This document shows, piece by piece, positions 14,896 through 25,517 of a DNA stretch of 64,000 bases (its first letter is position 1; every line of letters begins with the position of its first letter). Location: assembly GCA_907165065.1 (NCBI GenBank), contig OU015534.1:14143686-14207685 (forward strand). Reading direction: 5' to 3'. The notes beneath the pieces were generated by a model, which saw nothing but the letters and a program-made list of their open reading frames with translations, had not been told where the DNA came from and made no database searches. A program made the position numbers and the translations under genes. This stretch comes from Caprimulgus europaeus (taxonomy: Eukaryota; Chordata; Aves; Caprimulgiformes; Caprimulgidae).

Positions 14896-14978
14896 TGGAT
14901 CTTTCAAGAAGTTTATAATATTTTCAATACCATATGGTATGCGTCATTGAAAATATTATAAACTTCTTGAAAGATCCA
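14896..14978. repeat. Perfect 33-bp inverted repeat (hairpin), 17-base spacer
   Basis: The left arm (14,896-14,928, beginning TGGATCTTTC) is the exact reverse complement of the right arm (14,946-14,978, ending GAAAGATCCA), with no mismatch over 33 bp. The 17-base spacer holds most of a second palindrome, ATACCATATGGTAT (14,927-14,940). As RNA it would form a long uninterrupted stem with a small loop, in the size range of a pre-miRNA. As DNA it could extrude as a cruciform. I see no transposon termini: no target duplication and no known terminal motif. A recent template-switch copy during replication is the simplest origin. Confidence 0.95.
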
Positions 14979-17900
14979 GCTAATCCTTCTTCAACCCCTT
15001 TTACACAGTATTTAAACATTCTGCTTTTGATGCTTTTTGATGAACCTCCCCTGGAATTTGCTCATCCTTTAGGGACATATCTGCTAAGGGAAAGGTTTAA
15101 TGACTTGCAAATCAGAAACATTTATAATGCAGAAAAAAAGGCATTTTGAGTTTTCCTGTGTAAATTACATGGAAATGGGTCAATTGTATAATAAGAACAA
15201 CAATAATAACAAAAAGGAAAAACCTTCTCTATCAGGTTGTAGTACAAAGTGTCAAAGTGACAAAAGCTAGAAAATTCAAGGATGCAGCACAGACAGGATA
15301 CAGTCAAGATATAGACATCAGAATCAGGATTAAATTCCAGTTATGTGTCTTTTACAAAATGGCTTTCAGAGTCCTTAGTCTGAGAACTTCTGTGAACTCC
15401 GTTATTATAATAGCATCAAACCATTGTAAGGAGGGCTGGTTATCCTTTGTGACATTTCCTTTTTTAACCTGTTAACAGGCTGGTTTATGGTGCAGTTGAA
15501 TTTCTTTGCCATATGCACAGACTGCAGTCTAAAATACAATCTTTGATTAAAACTAAAATAAAAATGATGAAATAAATATATTCCATTAAAATGTTGCACA
15601 AGTAAAATTTAAATAAAATAGTATCTTGGGTGAGGTGATCCTCAGAATCGTTGTCACCATGTAAATAAAAATGAGAGCAGCCTATTAAGATTTTAATGCC
15701 ATGAAGAAGTCCTTTAAAACCTTTATTTTTCTGAAAGGATACATTAGATGGGAGATTGCTTTTCCAGAGAGAAGGTTGAAGATTATTAAAAGGCTGCTAT
15801 ATTAAAAGGATACATGTAGGTCAACCATTCTGCTTAAGCAAGCCAACAACCTTTCCTTCCTTTTGCCAAAGAAAGGGAATTCATCTACTTCCTCCACAAC
15901 TCCCATCTGACAGCAGATTCAGTAATAGGAAGAGCCAGAGAAAACACTAGAAAGTCTTTGGGGTATTGGATGAGTGGTGGGAGGTGACAATGGAAGTGTG
16001 TGCACTGACTTCTGGTTAAGAAACTGTGTCTTCATGCAGTACCTCGTTGTCCTAGCTTTAAGAGGAGAAGTTCTGTTTCAAGAAATAGAAAACACATAAT
16101 CATCTTCTTCACTCAAGTACATTAACTGCTATAGACTATAGACTTGTAGATTAGAATCTAGGAAAGAGAAAAGCTTATATACAATTTGGCAGGAATAGAA
16201 TGAATTTGGGAAAAGGGAGAAAGAAGGAAAAGTAACTGCAAGAGAATAAAGGAAAAGTAGCATATATGCCTAGAAAATAAAAAAAAAACAATAAAAAACT
16301 AAACCAGAAAAGATACTGATGTACAAGCACAAGAGAAATATGACAAGCATCAGTCTTCCAGGTGAATGATTGATCTACTCACTTAAAGGAGTCAGTTAAA
16401 GAAAGGAATTGAGTCATAGGAAATAGTGGATCCTGCATAACTTTTTAAGTGGTAGGTTCTGTTTCTTTTTTCATCTTTGCAATCATGAAGAAAGAGAAAG
16501 GGAAAAAAAAAGGCAGAAAACCAAAATGGGTTACGTGAGGATTAATGAATGAATGTGAAATTAATGAACTTGCCTTAAAAGAGCAATTACAGTATGCCAT
16601 CATATTTTCTTTGCCTTTGGTTTACCATATGTATGAATTAGGTAATATCTGCACTGACCTGTTAATCATTGTAAATATGTAGATGGGGAAAGATGGTAGT
16701 TGATTAGAAATTTCTATATAGGATACTATATAGCATATTAATTATATATCAATTTTAATTGAAATGTAAAATTTAGACTATTTTTCACCAGTATAAAAGA
16801 CAAGTGATTTTTATGTTCTCACCATTATCAATAGGATTTCGAAGCCATATAGTAACTAATGCTATGTCAGACAAGTTAAATACCTAAATATACCTTTTGA
16901 GAAGAATGTGATATCTTACTCATCATTCATTCACCGAGTAAAACAGATTGCAGTGCTGAAGTCTGTATATGTGATCTATTACTACATATATAATAGCTAT
17001 TATTTCTGTTCTGTACAGGTGATGAATCAACCTTTAAATCAATTTTTTGCAAAGCTGGGTGGAAAGCAGGTATAATATAAAAATCTGTCCTTCATCAATT
17101 TCAGATGATACATATACACACACAAATGATCTTGGTTGGATTGGCAAGAAATCCTTTAGTGTTTACAGTACCATGCTTGGTATACCACTTCTAAATTACA
17201 AGTATTCCAAGTGGTCCCCAGAAGTTCTCTGCATATGGCTTCTCTTCAGGATGCAAACTAGCAGGGTGCAGAAGCTGCCAGCACCTTGTGATGAGCATGC
17301 CAGAATTGGCATGTCGCTGTATTTTCGGCAGTGTATTGCTGCTCTCCTGGCAGTGGCACCCTGTGTGCTTGCCCTAGAGAGCCACTCACAGGCTGTGGCA
17401 CTGCTAAAGAAAAAGAGCCTGGGTAGTGGTTAAAGCCCATTTCTGAAAACATGCCAAATATATGCCTCCAATGCAAGTATTTTTTGGTAACTGACAGGAA
17501 ATTGTTCCCCATTATTGAACTAGATGGAAGATTATCTACTTTTTTAAAATCATTGCCATTTTAAAGTCTTTTAGGGGTTTACTCAGATGATACATTGGTG
17601 AAGTACTTTTAAAATTTTTTTAGATTGTAGATATACAGAAAAATAAAGACAGTGCAGTACCAGTTAGAGAAAATTAGGAAATGGACACAAAACTAGTCAT
17701 CACAAAATGCATTAAGGTGCCAGTTAACTTTAAGTTAAATACTTTTAATTTTAGACTAAAACCATCACAGTGCTCATTTTTGACAAGTTTAAAAAGATTT
17801 GATAATTGATTTTCAAAAATTTCAAAATGTACCAGCTGAAAAAAATTTGATGGTGCAGAATGAGTTTACCAGTAATGCTCTAAATGCTCTGGACAATAAA

Positions 17901-20364
17901 AGCAGATTGTAAATTCAGCACCTTTCACAGAAAACAGATTTATTCAATAGTAAATACGTTAGTCAAAGTTTAAAATAGTAAAACTTATTTAAAAAACCCA
18001 AAAAACCTGAAACCTTGTGCATTTAGATTCAGCCTGAATAAATTTTTATAACTAAGTAATAAACAATCCAAAATAGGTTATATAATAAAAGTGCTGACAC
18101 CATCTTAACTACATCCTAGAGTTGCAAACAGCAATGCTATAATGAGTCAGACTCATTGTGTCTTTCACAGACATAGTTTCATTTTTAGAAGTACTATACT
18201 GCTGATGGCCCACATTTGCATTACATAAACTTTCATGATGAAATATCTTACCATTTCATTGGAAAAGTGTAGAACAGAGATCATTTTTTGTTTAATTAGT
18301 TCTGAGTTTGCCTAAAGGCTTTAGGAACTAGAAATTTTGCAAGCTTGTTTTTACAAATTAGTTGTGAAGTAGAATATGTCTTTTCTCTTTCTCCATCAAG
18401 GTAATGTGCTTTGCTCACATCTATCTTTTTTTATCCTAATGAGCTGTTTCTGATAGTCAGCTGCTTTTTCTGCTCTATAGTTCACTGAGGGCACCATGTT
18501 ATCTGCATTATTCATTACTGGAACTGTGGCATACCTTGGTTAGACTCTAAACACAAAACAGTTTCTAGGCATAACTCTATGTCTTCTATAAAAATCATGA
18601 ATTATGTAATGCACAATTCTCTCCACAATAACCTGACTTCTTTCTATGGCAAGCAAGTTGGCAGTTTTTACTAAATATTGCTCATCTGCCATATGGACTC
18701 CAGTATTCAAGTTAATTATGAAACTGAAATATGGCAATACCCTCTGAAACTGTAAAATCATTTTCCAATTAAAGCTATTTTAGAACATCACATATACAAA
18801 ATAATTTTAGATTATTTTGGGCATCAAGAACAAGAGATCTTTTTTAATCTCCAAAACATTACACAAATACCCACCTTTGTAATCTCTCAGTGCTCTGCAT
18901 AGAATTAAACATGCCTCAGTGAATAAGTTCTAGCAGTGTTTAAGAAAGACACAGTAGCTGCAGCAGCTGCAAAATGAATGTCAATAAAGAAACTGCAAAG
19001 CTCTTTATTGCTGATTTCTCACTCCACTGTTCTTGGGTTATTCTTCATGTTACATAATCATGCTGCATGTGCTTGAAACAGGTAGCATGTGGAAAAAATT
19101 TCCAAATTTTTCTTTTAGACTTATTCTATGATTAACATTCCTGAAATCAAGATTTATTTTTTTTTCATATGAACATGATGGTTTGCCTCCAGGAGGAAAA
19201 AAATATATATGGTTAGACAGGTATTTGGTATGATGAATTAGAGAAATCCTTCATCATGGCATCTATCATACTTTATGCTGAAGCATAAAAGCATGATTGT
19301 GAGAGAATACATAGCGATAATCAAAATTATATTCTCACAAATTTTATAGTTCATTAGAAACTGAACTGAGCCTTTTCCCAAGTTGTCCTCACTTGATTGC
19401 TCATTCATAATAACACAATAAAGGTGTAAAATGTGATGAGTGAGAGGATCACAAGGAAAGGGATGGTAGTTCTGGTATATTCCAATGTCACAAGTGCTTA
19501 GTCACTGTGTGCCCTCTCCATGTTGGGAAAGTTACTGACTGGATGTATCTGTAAACTGGATAATTTTATTTTCCTAAACAAATAACTTCCTTTTCCTGTC
19601 TTGGGAAGCCAATGAGTACTATAATTGAAAAGTATCTTCTATGAGACACTTTGTGAGTGAAGAAAGGCAGAAGGCTCTGATGAAATGAGAAATGTCTGAA
19701 ATAAAGAAGTGCTGCTGATGTAGTGCATGTGGTCATTTTTAAGTCTTGGTTCTATTTGTCACTTTGATTAAGAGGTACAGAATAAACACATTTAAATGTG
19801 TCTGTAAAACTGCAAGCATCATCAAATACTCCTAGTAAGATCCTTAGCACTGTTATTAAAACATTTGATCAATGAAAAAGAAAAAAATATGCAAAAAACT
19901 TCTACAAAAGATCCAAAGGCTGAAATAAATTTTAAATAATCAAAAAGAGAGGTCACTGATACTGCATGATCCGCTTTGCTTTGGAAACTCAGTATAAATA
20001 GATAATATACATTTTAATAATGCCTTATAATAACAAAGAAGCATATTTTACAGAAAGAGTAACTATCCAAGAAGTAGTAACAATAAAAAAGGATTGGCAT
20101 TATGAGAGGTAAGCAGCTGTACTTTGTTTCACATAACAAAAGTCAAATGTAGTACCTATGTAAGAGAGATCCTTGAGTCTGCATAGGCAGTCATTTCATA
20201 CCAGTCTTACCCCTTCAGAAACACTTTTTGTGTTGTCAGCATCCTCATTTAAAGAAGGATGATACAGTTTGCAAATAGTGCAGAGAAAACACATGTAAAT
20301 ACTGATTTTTTACTGTGATAAACAGATGAGGTAGATACTGTTTAATGTCTTTAATAAAGATGAG
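14979..20364. other. AT-rich non-coding DNA with one GC-richer patch
   Basis: No gene is supported. The longest open frame (17,047-17,433, +, 128 codons) begins at TTG and overlaps a GC-richer patch at about 17,210-17,430 that I could not assign to a repeat. Its translation shows no domain. The rest is AT-rich with short A or T runs. Nothing else was recognised. Confidence 0.5.
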
Positions 20365-21240
20365 ACAAAATGCGCCCTCAGCAAGTAGAAAGGCTTATCA
20401 AACTGTGAAGAGCTGACAATACACTGGAGGGCAAGGCTGCTATCAAGAGAGACCTCAACAGACCAAAGAAATGGGCTGACACAAGCTTCATAAAGGTAAA
20501 TGCAAAGTCCAGCACCAGAAATAGAATAAGCCATGCAACAGTACAAGCTGGATGCCAAATGAATAGAAAGCAATGTAGGAGGAAACGGCATAGAAGATCC
20601 CAATAGACAACAGAATCTATATGAATCTGTAGTATGTCCTTGTGGCAAAGAAATCCCCACATAATCGCCAAATAAATCCCCTAATACCATGTGCGGTATT
20701 AGCCAAAGCATTTCTGGCAGGTACAGGGAAGTGAACATCTTCTGCTTCTCAGCACTTCTAAGACTACATCAGGAGTATCATGTCCAATTCTGAGCGGTAG
20801 AGTGCCACAAAGATGGTTATGATACTGGAGCACATATTATGTGGAGAAGAGGCTGAAAGACAGTAGTCCAACTAAGACAGTTAAGAGAGAATCTTATTAC
20901 TCTCTTCAGCTACACAGCAGAAAGCCATAGAGGAGTTGAATGCAGATTCTTCTCAGAAGAGCACAAAGATAGGATGAAAAGAATGGACACAAATTACAAC
21001 ATGGAAAATTTTGAGAAAGTATTAGGAAAAAAAATTCAGAAGGAAGCTGTCAAAAACTGAAATAAGGGTTCAGAGTGGTAGTGGAATCTTCATCCCTGCA
21101 TATCTTCAAAACTCAGCTAGGACAACCTGATATAGATTGCCTCTACTTTGAGCTGGGAAATCAGGCCAAATGGCTCCCATAGATGATTTCAAATTTAGAT
21201 TATGGTATGACATTATTCCTGGACTGGGAAACAGACACTA
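20365..21240 (+). mobile_element. Ancient, heavily diverged CR1 LINE fragment
   Basis: Pieces of the CR1 ORF2 C-terminus can still be read across several frames on the + strand. Near 20,370-20,480 there are remnants of the segment just after the catalytic FADD motif, including LEGKAAIKRDLNR and WAD (compare the better-preserved copy at 12.7 kb). Near 20,700-20,850 there are traces of the [10 protein letters not shown] and LERVQRR region, and at about 21,080-21,190 a C-terminal and 3' UTR segment reading GIFIPAYLQNS and then GQPDIDCLYFELGNQ-like words. Many stops and indels interrupt it, and the terminal octamers are not recognisable. It is much older than the other CR1 copies in the window. 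The endpoints are approximate. Open frames on the opposite strand here (20,310-20,738) are antisense shadows of this remnant. Confidence 0.75.
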
Positions 21241-21399
21241 TAGTTTCTCAAATAACTGGCTCTATTAGGCCCTGTATCACAGTATTACCACAATATATAA
21301 ATACTTACATAAGAAACCAAATGTTGATAATTGAAAATGATTGATCTGAGGAAAGATCCAGTTTCTGAAAGCTGGAGCTAGATATTAAGTCTAGATATA
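21241..21399. other. Non-coding spacer
   Basis: Short AT-rich spacer between the old CR1 remnant and the G-tract motif. Nothing recognisable. Confidence 0.5.
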
Positions 21400-21424
21400 G
21401 GGTTTTGGGGTTTTGGGTTTTGGG
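21400..21424 (+). other. Potential G-quadruplex motif, (G3-4 T4) x4
   Basis: Four G tracts (21,400-21,402, 21,407-21,410, 21,415-21,417 and 21,422-21,424) are separated by exactly four T each. This fits the usual rule for an intramolecular three-tetrad quadruplex and resembles the (GGGGTTTT)n telomere repeats of some ciliates. A T-rich tract follows. It probably arose as a low-complexity expansion. It is the only four-tract motif of this kind I noticed in the window. Confidence 0.8.
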
Positions 21425-24400
21425 ATTTTTTTTGTTGTTTTTTTTTCTTAACAGCACATTTTTAACAGCAAAGATAATTAATTACTAGAACAGAAGTTGT
21501 GTTGGAGAACCCCATTAATGGAAATCTTTGAGTAAATATTAGATTTTTTCTAAAGATATTCTGTTATTCAAATGGGAATTCAGGGAAATCCTGTGGTTTC
21601 CTTTAAACAAGAGGTCAGATGAGGAGGTCGCAGGGATTCCTTTTGGCTTTGCAGAAAGTGAGTCTGTGATCCCCAAGTCCTTCTTTAACATCATAATGCA
21701 TATGATATACATGTTCCAGTTAAGCTTTCACTTTTTCAAAGTGCTACCCTATGGATTGTCTTGGGACAAATATAAAAGCAAAGAAAGCTTTTGAGCACAT
21801 CTGAATTTGAGCTGTCTCCTCTGTCTTTTAATAGAAAGGGAAATTTATCAAATGGGTAGATCTAAGGTCAGAGACTTCTAGAAGCTAACAGTACAGGTAT
21901 TCTCTCTAACTCAGAGCCACTTGCATAGTCAGTTATAATTACCAGCAAGATTATTATGCATCCACAATGACAAGCCTGTATTTCTACCAACAAATACTTA
22001 AGCTTTAGGGGTACCATAAATTAGCTTTTTTCCCCCCTTGGGATCTTCAGAACCAGAAAATATGTTAGCTGATGAATGAAATATCTAGCTCAGAAAAATG
22101 TAACAGAAACAATGAACATATTTCTGTTGGAGGACAGGGAGTGACAGACCCATTATGAAAATCTAAATATAATTCTAGACCAAATTCTGTTGAGCATTTG
22201 AGCATTTGTTTTTTGGACTGAGGGCCTGTAATATTTTTAATACTTAGCAGGCATTCTCCAGCTCTTGAAATAAGTTTATGAATTTTCTCAGAAAATACAC
22301 AGATTGATATGCTAGATTTATTATTGATATAGTAAATGTCTCTTTAGTGACCATTATCTCTATGTAATAAGTAACATAAATTCATAACATATGTACCTTT
22401 CACCTTTCACAATCTGACATTCTTTTGTACAGATATTAGCCATACATAGCAATGTATTTTAAGTACTAAGCCATTATACTGTTATGGTAGAGTATTATCA
22501 AGCACTCCATGCAAACATGAGCAGTGCTATTGTAATAACCTACCTCAGTATGTTTGACTTACTTACTTATACAGAGAAGTTATTTGACAGACTGGATTTC
22601 TTATTAGGATATTTCTTTCTAGCAGATTGCACATGCAGTGATAAAGTCTATGTAACCTGAGTTATTTGACAAGGGACTAGTCTGGAAATAGTAGCTGAGA
22701 GCCTCTTTAATCTCTTATAAAACGCAAAAGAGACACAAATGAAAAAGAGCTAAGATTCAACTAAGAAAATGATGGTTGATAACACTGATATGCATCCCTG
22801 ATTACAAGCAAATGGTTAAACACTTCATTTGACTGCTTATTGTCTAAATCTGATAAAAACAATACCAATAATTTTGATTAGGATTTTTTTTTTTTTTTTC
22901 TGACAGGAAAAGAGAAATTGCGTGCAACTAATGTGTGATGGAAAATAAATAATACTGCAGGTCCTGCAAGCTGGAACTCCCACTATTAATCTTAAGCATT
23001 CCAAAGGGACCTGCATTATCAGGTCTTTATATTTTGAGCTAATAGAAGCATAATACTGGAGCAAAGCAACAGTAGAAGAATATAGAGTCCCCTGTGGCTG
23101 CAATTGAAGCTCTAAAAGCCTGTTTTTCATTTTTAAACTGTTCCTCTGGGCATAGGTAATGTTCAAAGAAGCATTTTAAAGAGAAAATGAAACTTTAAAA
23201 GCTTAAAAATGCAGTTGTAGGAAATCCAAGATGTCGTCTGTGACATCTCCTGTCTTATTGATAGTCTTATGGGAAACAGCAACATTCAGAGCTTCTGTTG
23301 CTACATCAAAACACTTTAGAAAAGGTTGGTCATGTCTATCTAGAGGATCACTGCAACTTTGCAAAATCAAAGTCTCTACCACAAAAAAAAAAAAAAGCTG
23401 CATTGTTTGGGAGAAGTTTATTCCTACTGATAGACTAGAGCTTTTTAAAGAAAAAGAAAGAAAAAAATAAAAATTGCAGTTGTACCGAGCAAAGGAAGTG
23501 AAAACAGGAAGAATTATGTGTTCCAGCTTGTAATGTGATATTCTTACAATGAGAGTGACTATATGCGGTGCATATACCCAGAGCTGGGCGAAGAGCTAGT
23601 GAAGGGACTACACAACAGCAGAGAGATGCCTGGGTGAACATGGACTGGAAGTGGACGGGGATACAAACAAAACCTTTCAGATCTTATATGTGTGTCTGGT
23701 CTCTGCACAGACCTAGCCAAATACTGCCAGACTTTGAATTTTAATTGAAAATTTGTATCTTAAACTTTGTGAATAAATAAAGGAAAAAGAATCTTGCAAA
23801 TTTTGGAAGAAGTTTCCTGGGATTTCTTGAAATACTTGAAAACCTGAGAAATTAGAAACTTTCACCATTTCTCAACTGACCTGCTTCTGAGATAATCCAG
23901 ATTCAGCTGGGAACTTTCACAACATGACAGCATTCCTGTTCCTTTGGCACAGTTCGTTTATCTTCAAAATCAGCTTAAAGCAGCAATATTAGTTTTCTAT
24001 TTTTTTCTTCTTAATAAAGACTTACTTAAAGAAGTGAGAAATGAACAGCCAAACACAAAATTCACTCACTGAGGAAGTGCGAGAAAGATGTATTAACAGC
24101 ATGATCATACATGCTTCATTTCTTTGGGAAACGTTGGCAGTTCTGACAGAACCTGATTTCTGTCGCTAAAACAAAACTGGAAAAAAACAACTTTGAGGCA
24201 AAATCTGCTTCAAAACCCTTTAAATTTCTTTATGAAGTGATCTTTAAAGTCTTTTTCTTCCTAAACAAATCCTAATCTGCACACTAATGCCTGTACAGCT
24301 GTAGGTATGTAAATGAAAGAAGTTAGTAATATATGTTTGAAGTAAAAAGTTACCAGTAAAACTGTAAAACTAGCCGCAAAGAAATAAAAAGTTGGGAGTC

Positions 24401-25198
24401 AAAAACATTTTCTGCAAGGACACACCGTTATAGGATAAGAATTTCAAACTCAGATAGAGGGGAAAAATCCTCTGAAATACGTTTATCAGTGAATGACCCT
24501 GATCAGCTGTTTTCCATCTGAGGAAGATCATTACTGTAGACGTCAGGGTAGTGTAGGAGACAGGTTAAAAATGGGTTTCAGATTATTGACATTTAATTTT
24601 TATTAAAGTTTATTTACAGATGAGGATAAGAGAACATAGGCCCAGAATTATGGAACTTCTTAAAACTCCAGAGATTATATCTTTGAAAACCTTTGGAAAA
24701 TTCATAAAGTTTGTATTTCTTGCATTAATCCTATCTGAATGAATGTCTTTCAAGTCCAATGCTTTAACTTTTTCAAGTTCTTATATTTTAATATGTTTTC
24801 ATTTATGTTATATCTTCTGTTGAATTTCTATCAAAGCCTGAGCCTTTCTTGAGCAAAGCTTTGCTAAATAGGGAAAGGATTAAACAAGTGTAATTTTTTA
24901 AGTTCTCTGTCTAGTCAGGATTTAAAGGCCATATCTAGCACATAGCTGACTGCCCAAAGGACAGAGTCTATTGGAATTAAACTTTTAAACTTAGAGTTCA
25001 CCTGCAACTGTTTTCTGTTCCTTTATAAATCGGGGATTTTCACAGAACAGGTACCGATGATTGATACCTGAAGATGTGCATACAATTAAAATGCACCCTT
25101 GTCTTCCTGAAGGGACACATTCTTCTCTAATCAATTGAAAAAAATTAAAGAAATCTGTAAATCCACAACTCCTTAAAAGTGAAGCTTGCTTTAAGAGA
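21425..25198. other. AT-rich non-coding DNA
   Basis: No gene is supported. Content includes a 16-base T run (22,884-22,899) and short A runs near 23,381-23,395. The longest open frame (22,837-23,166, -, 109 codons) translates into the T run as poly-lysine and matches nothing known. Overlapping open frames on both strands at 23,203-23,641 look like chance. A MIR/L2-like remnant is listed separately. Confidence 0.5.
24611..24672 (-). mobile_element. Possible MIR/L2-like ancient repeat remnant
   Basis: The + strand reads TTTACAGATGAGG, then AGAGAACATAGGCCCAGA, then ACTTCTTAAAACTCCA. This follows, with gaps and substitutions, the reverse complement of the tail shared by the MIR SINE and L2 LINE families (the segment read as lower-case ...CTCAGTTTCCTCATCTGTAAA in sense). 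It is about 60 bp. Recognition is by eye and the divergence is high, so this is a weak call. Confidence 0.35.
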
Positions 25199-25517
25199 GA
25201 ATCATAGAACCATAGAATGGTGTGGATTTGAAGTGTCCTTAAAGATCTTCTAGTTCCAACCCCCCTGCCATGAACAGGGACACCTTCCACTAGACCAGGG
25301 TGCTCGAAGTCTCATCAAAACTGGCCTTAGATACTATCAGGGAGGGGACATCCACAGTTTCACTGGGCAACCTGTTCCAGTGTCTCACCACCCTCACAGT
25401 AAATAATTTCTTCCTAATATCTAATCTAAACCTCCCCTCTTCCAGTTTAAAGCCATTACTCCTTGTTCTATCACTACCTTCCTTGTAGAAAGTCCCTCCT
25501 CAGCCTTCCTGTAGAAA
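25199..25517 (-). mobile_element. CR1 LINE 3' end, - strand
   Basis: The left edge carries the CR1 terminal octamers in reverse complement (AATCATAGAACCATAGAATGG), followed by the 3' UTR (AAAGATCTTCTAGTTCCAAC) and the end of ORF2. On the - strand the coding part includes [21 protein letters not shown] and a final SSTLV before a stop, resembling the C-terminus of the 12.7-kb copy. About 320 bp remain. The right edge lies near 25,517, where similarity to CR1 coding sequence fades. Several substitutions suggest intermediate age. An open frame on the + strand at 25,300-25,488 is its antisense shadow. Confidence 0.92.
25230..25517 (-). pseudogene. CR1 ORF2 C-terminal remnant
   Basis: About the last 70 codons of CR1 ORF2 remain, ending just before the 3' UTR. 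Only the region after the catalytic RT core is present (the LDIRKK and HWNRLP words), so the fragment has no catalytic residues. Its reading frame is largely uninterrupted from the right edge to the natural stop at about 25,291-25,293. It is a non-functional relic of a 5'-truncated insertion. Confidence 0.7.

Noticed and set aside
20310-20738. Two long - strand open frames
   Set aside because: They lie antisense to the ancient CR1 remnant and are explained by it.
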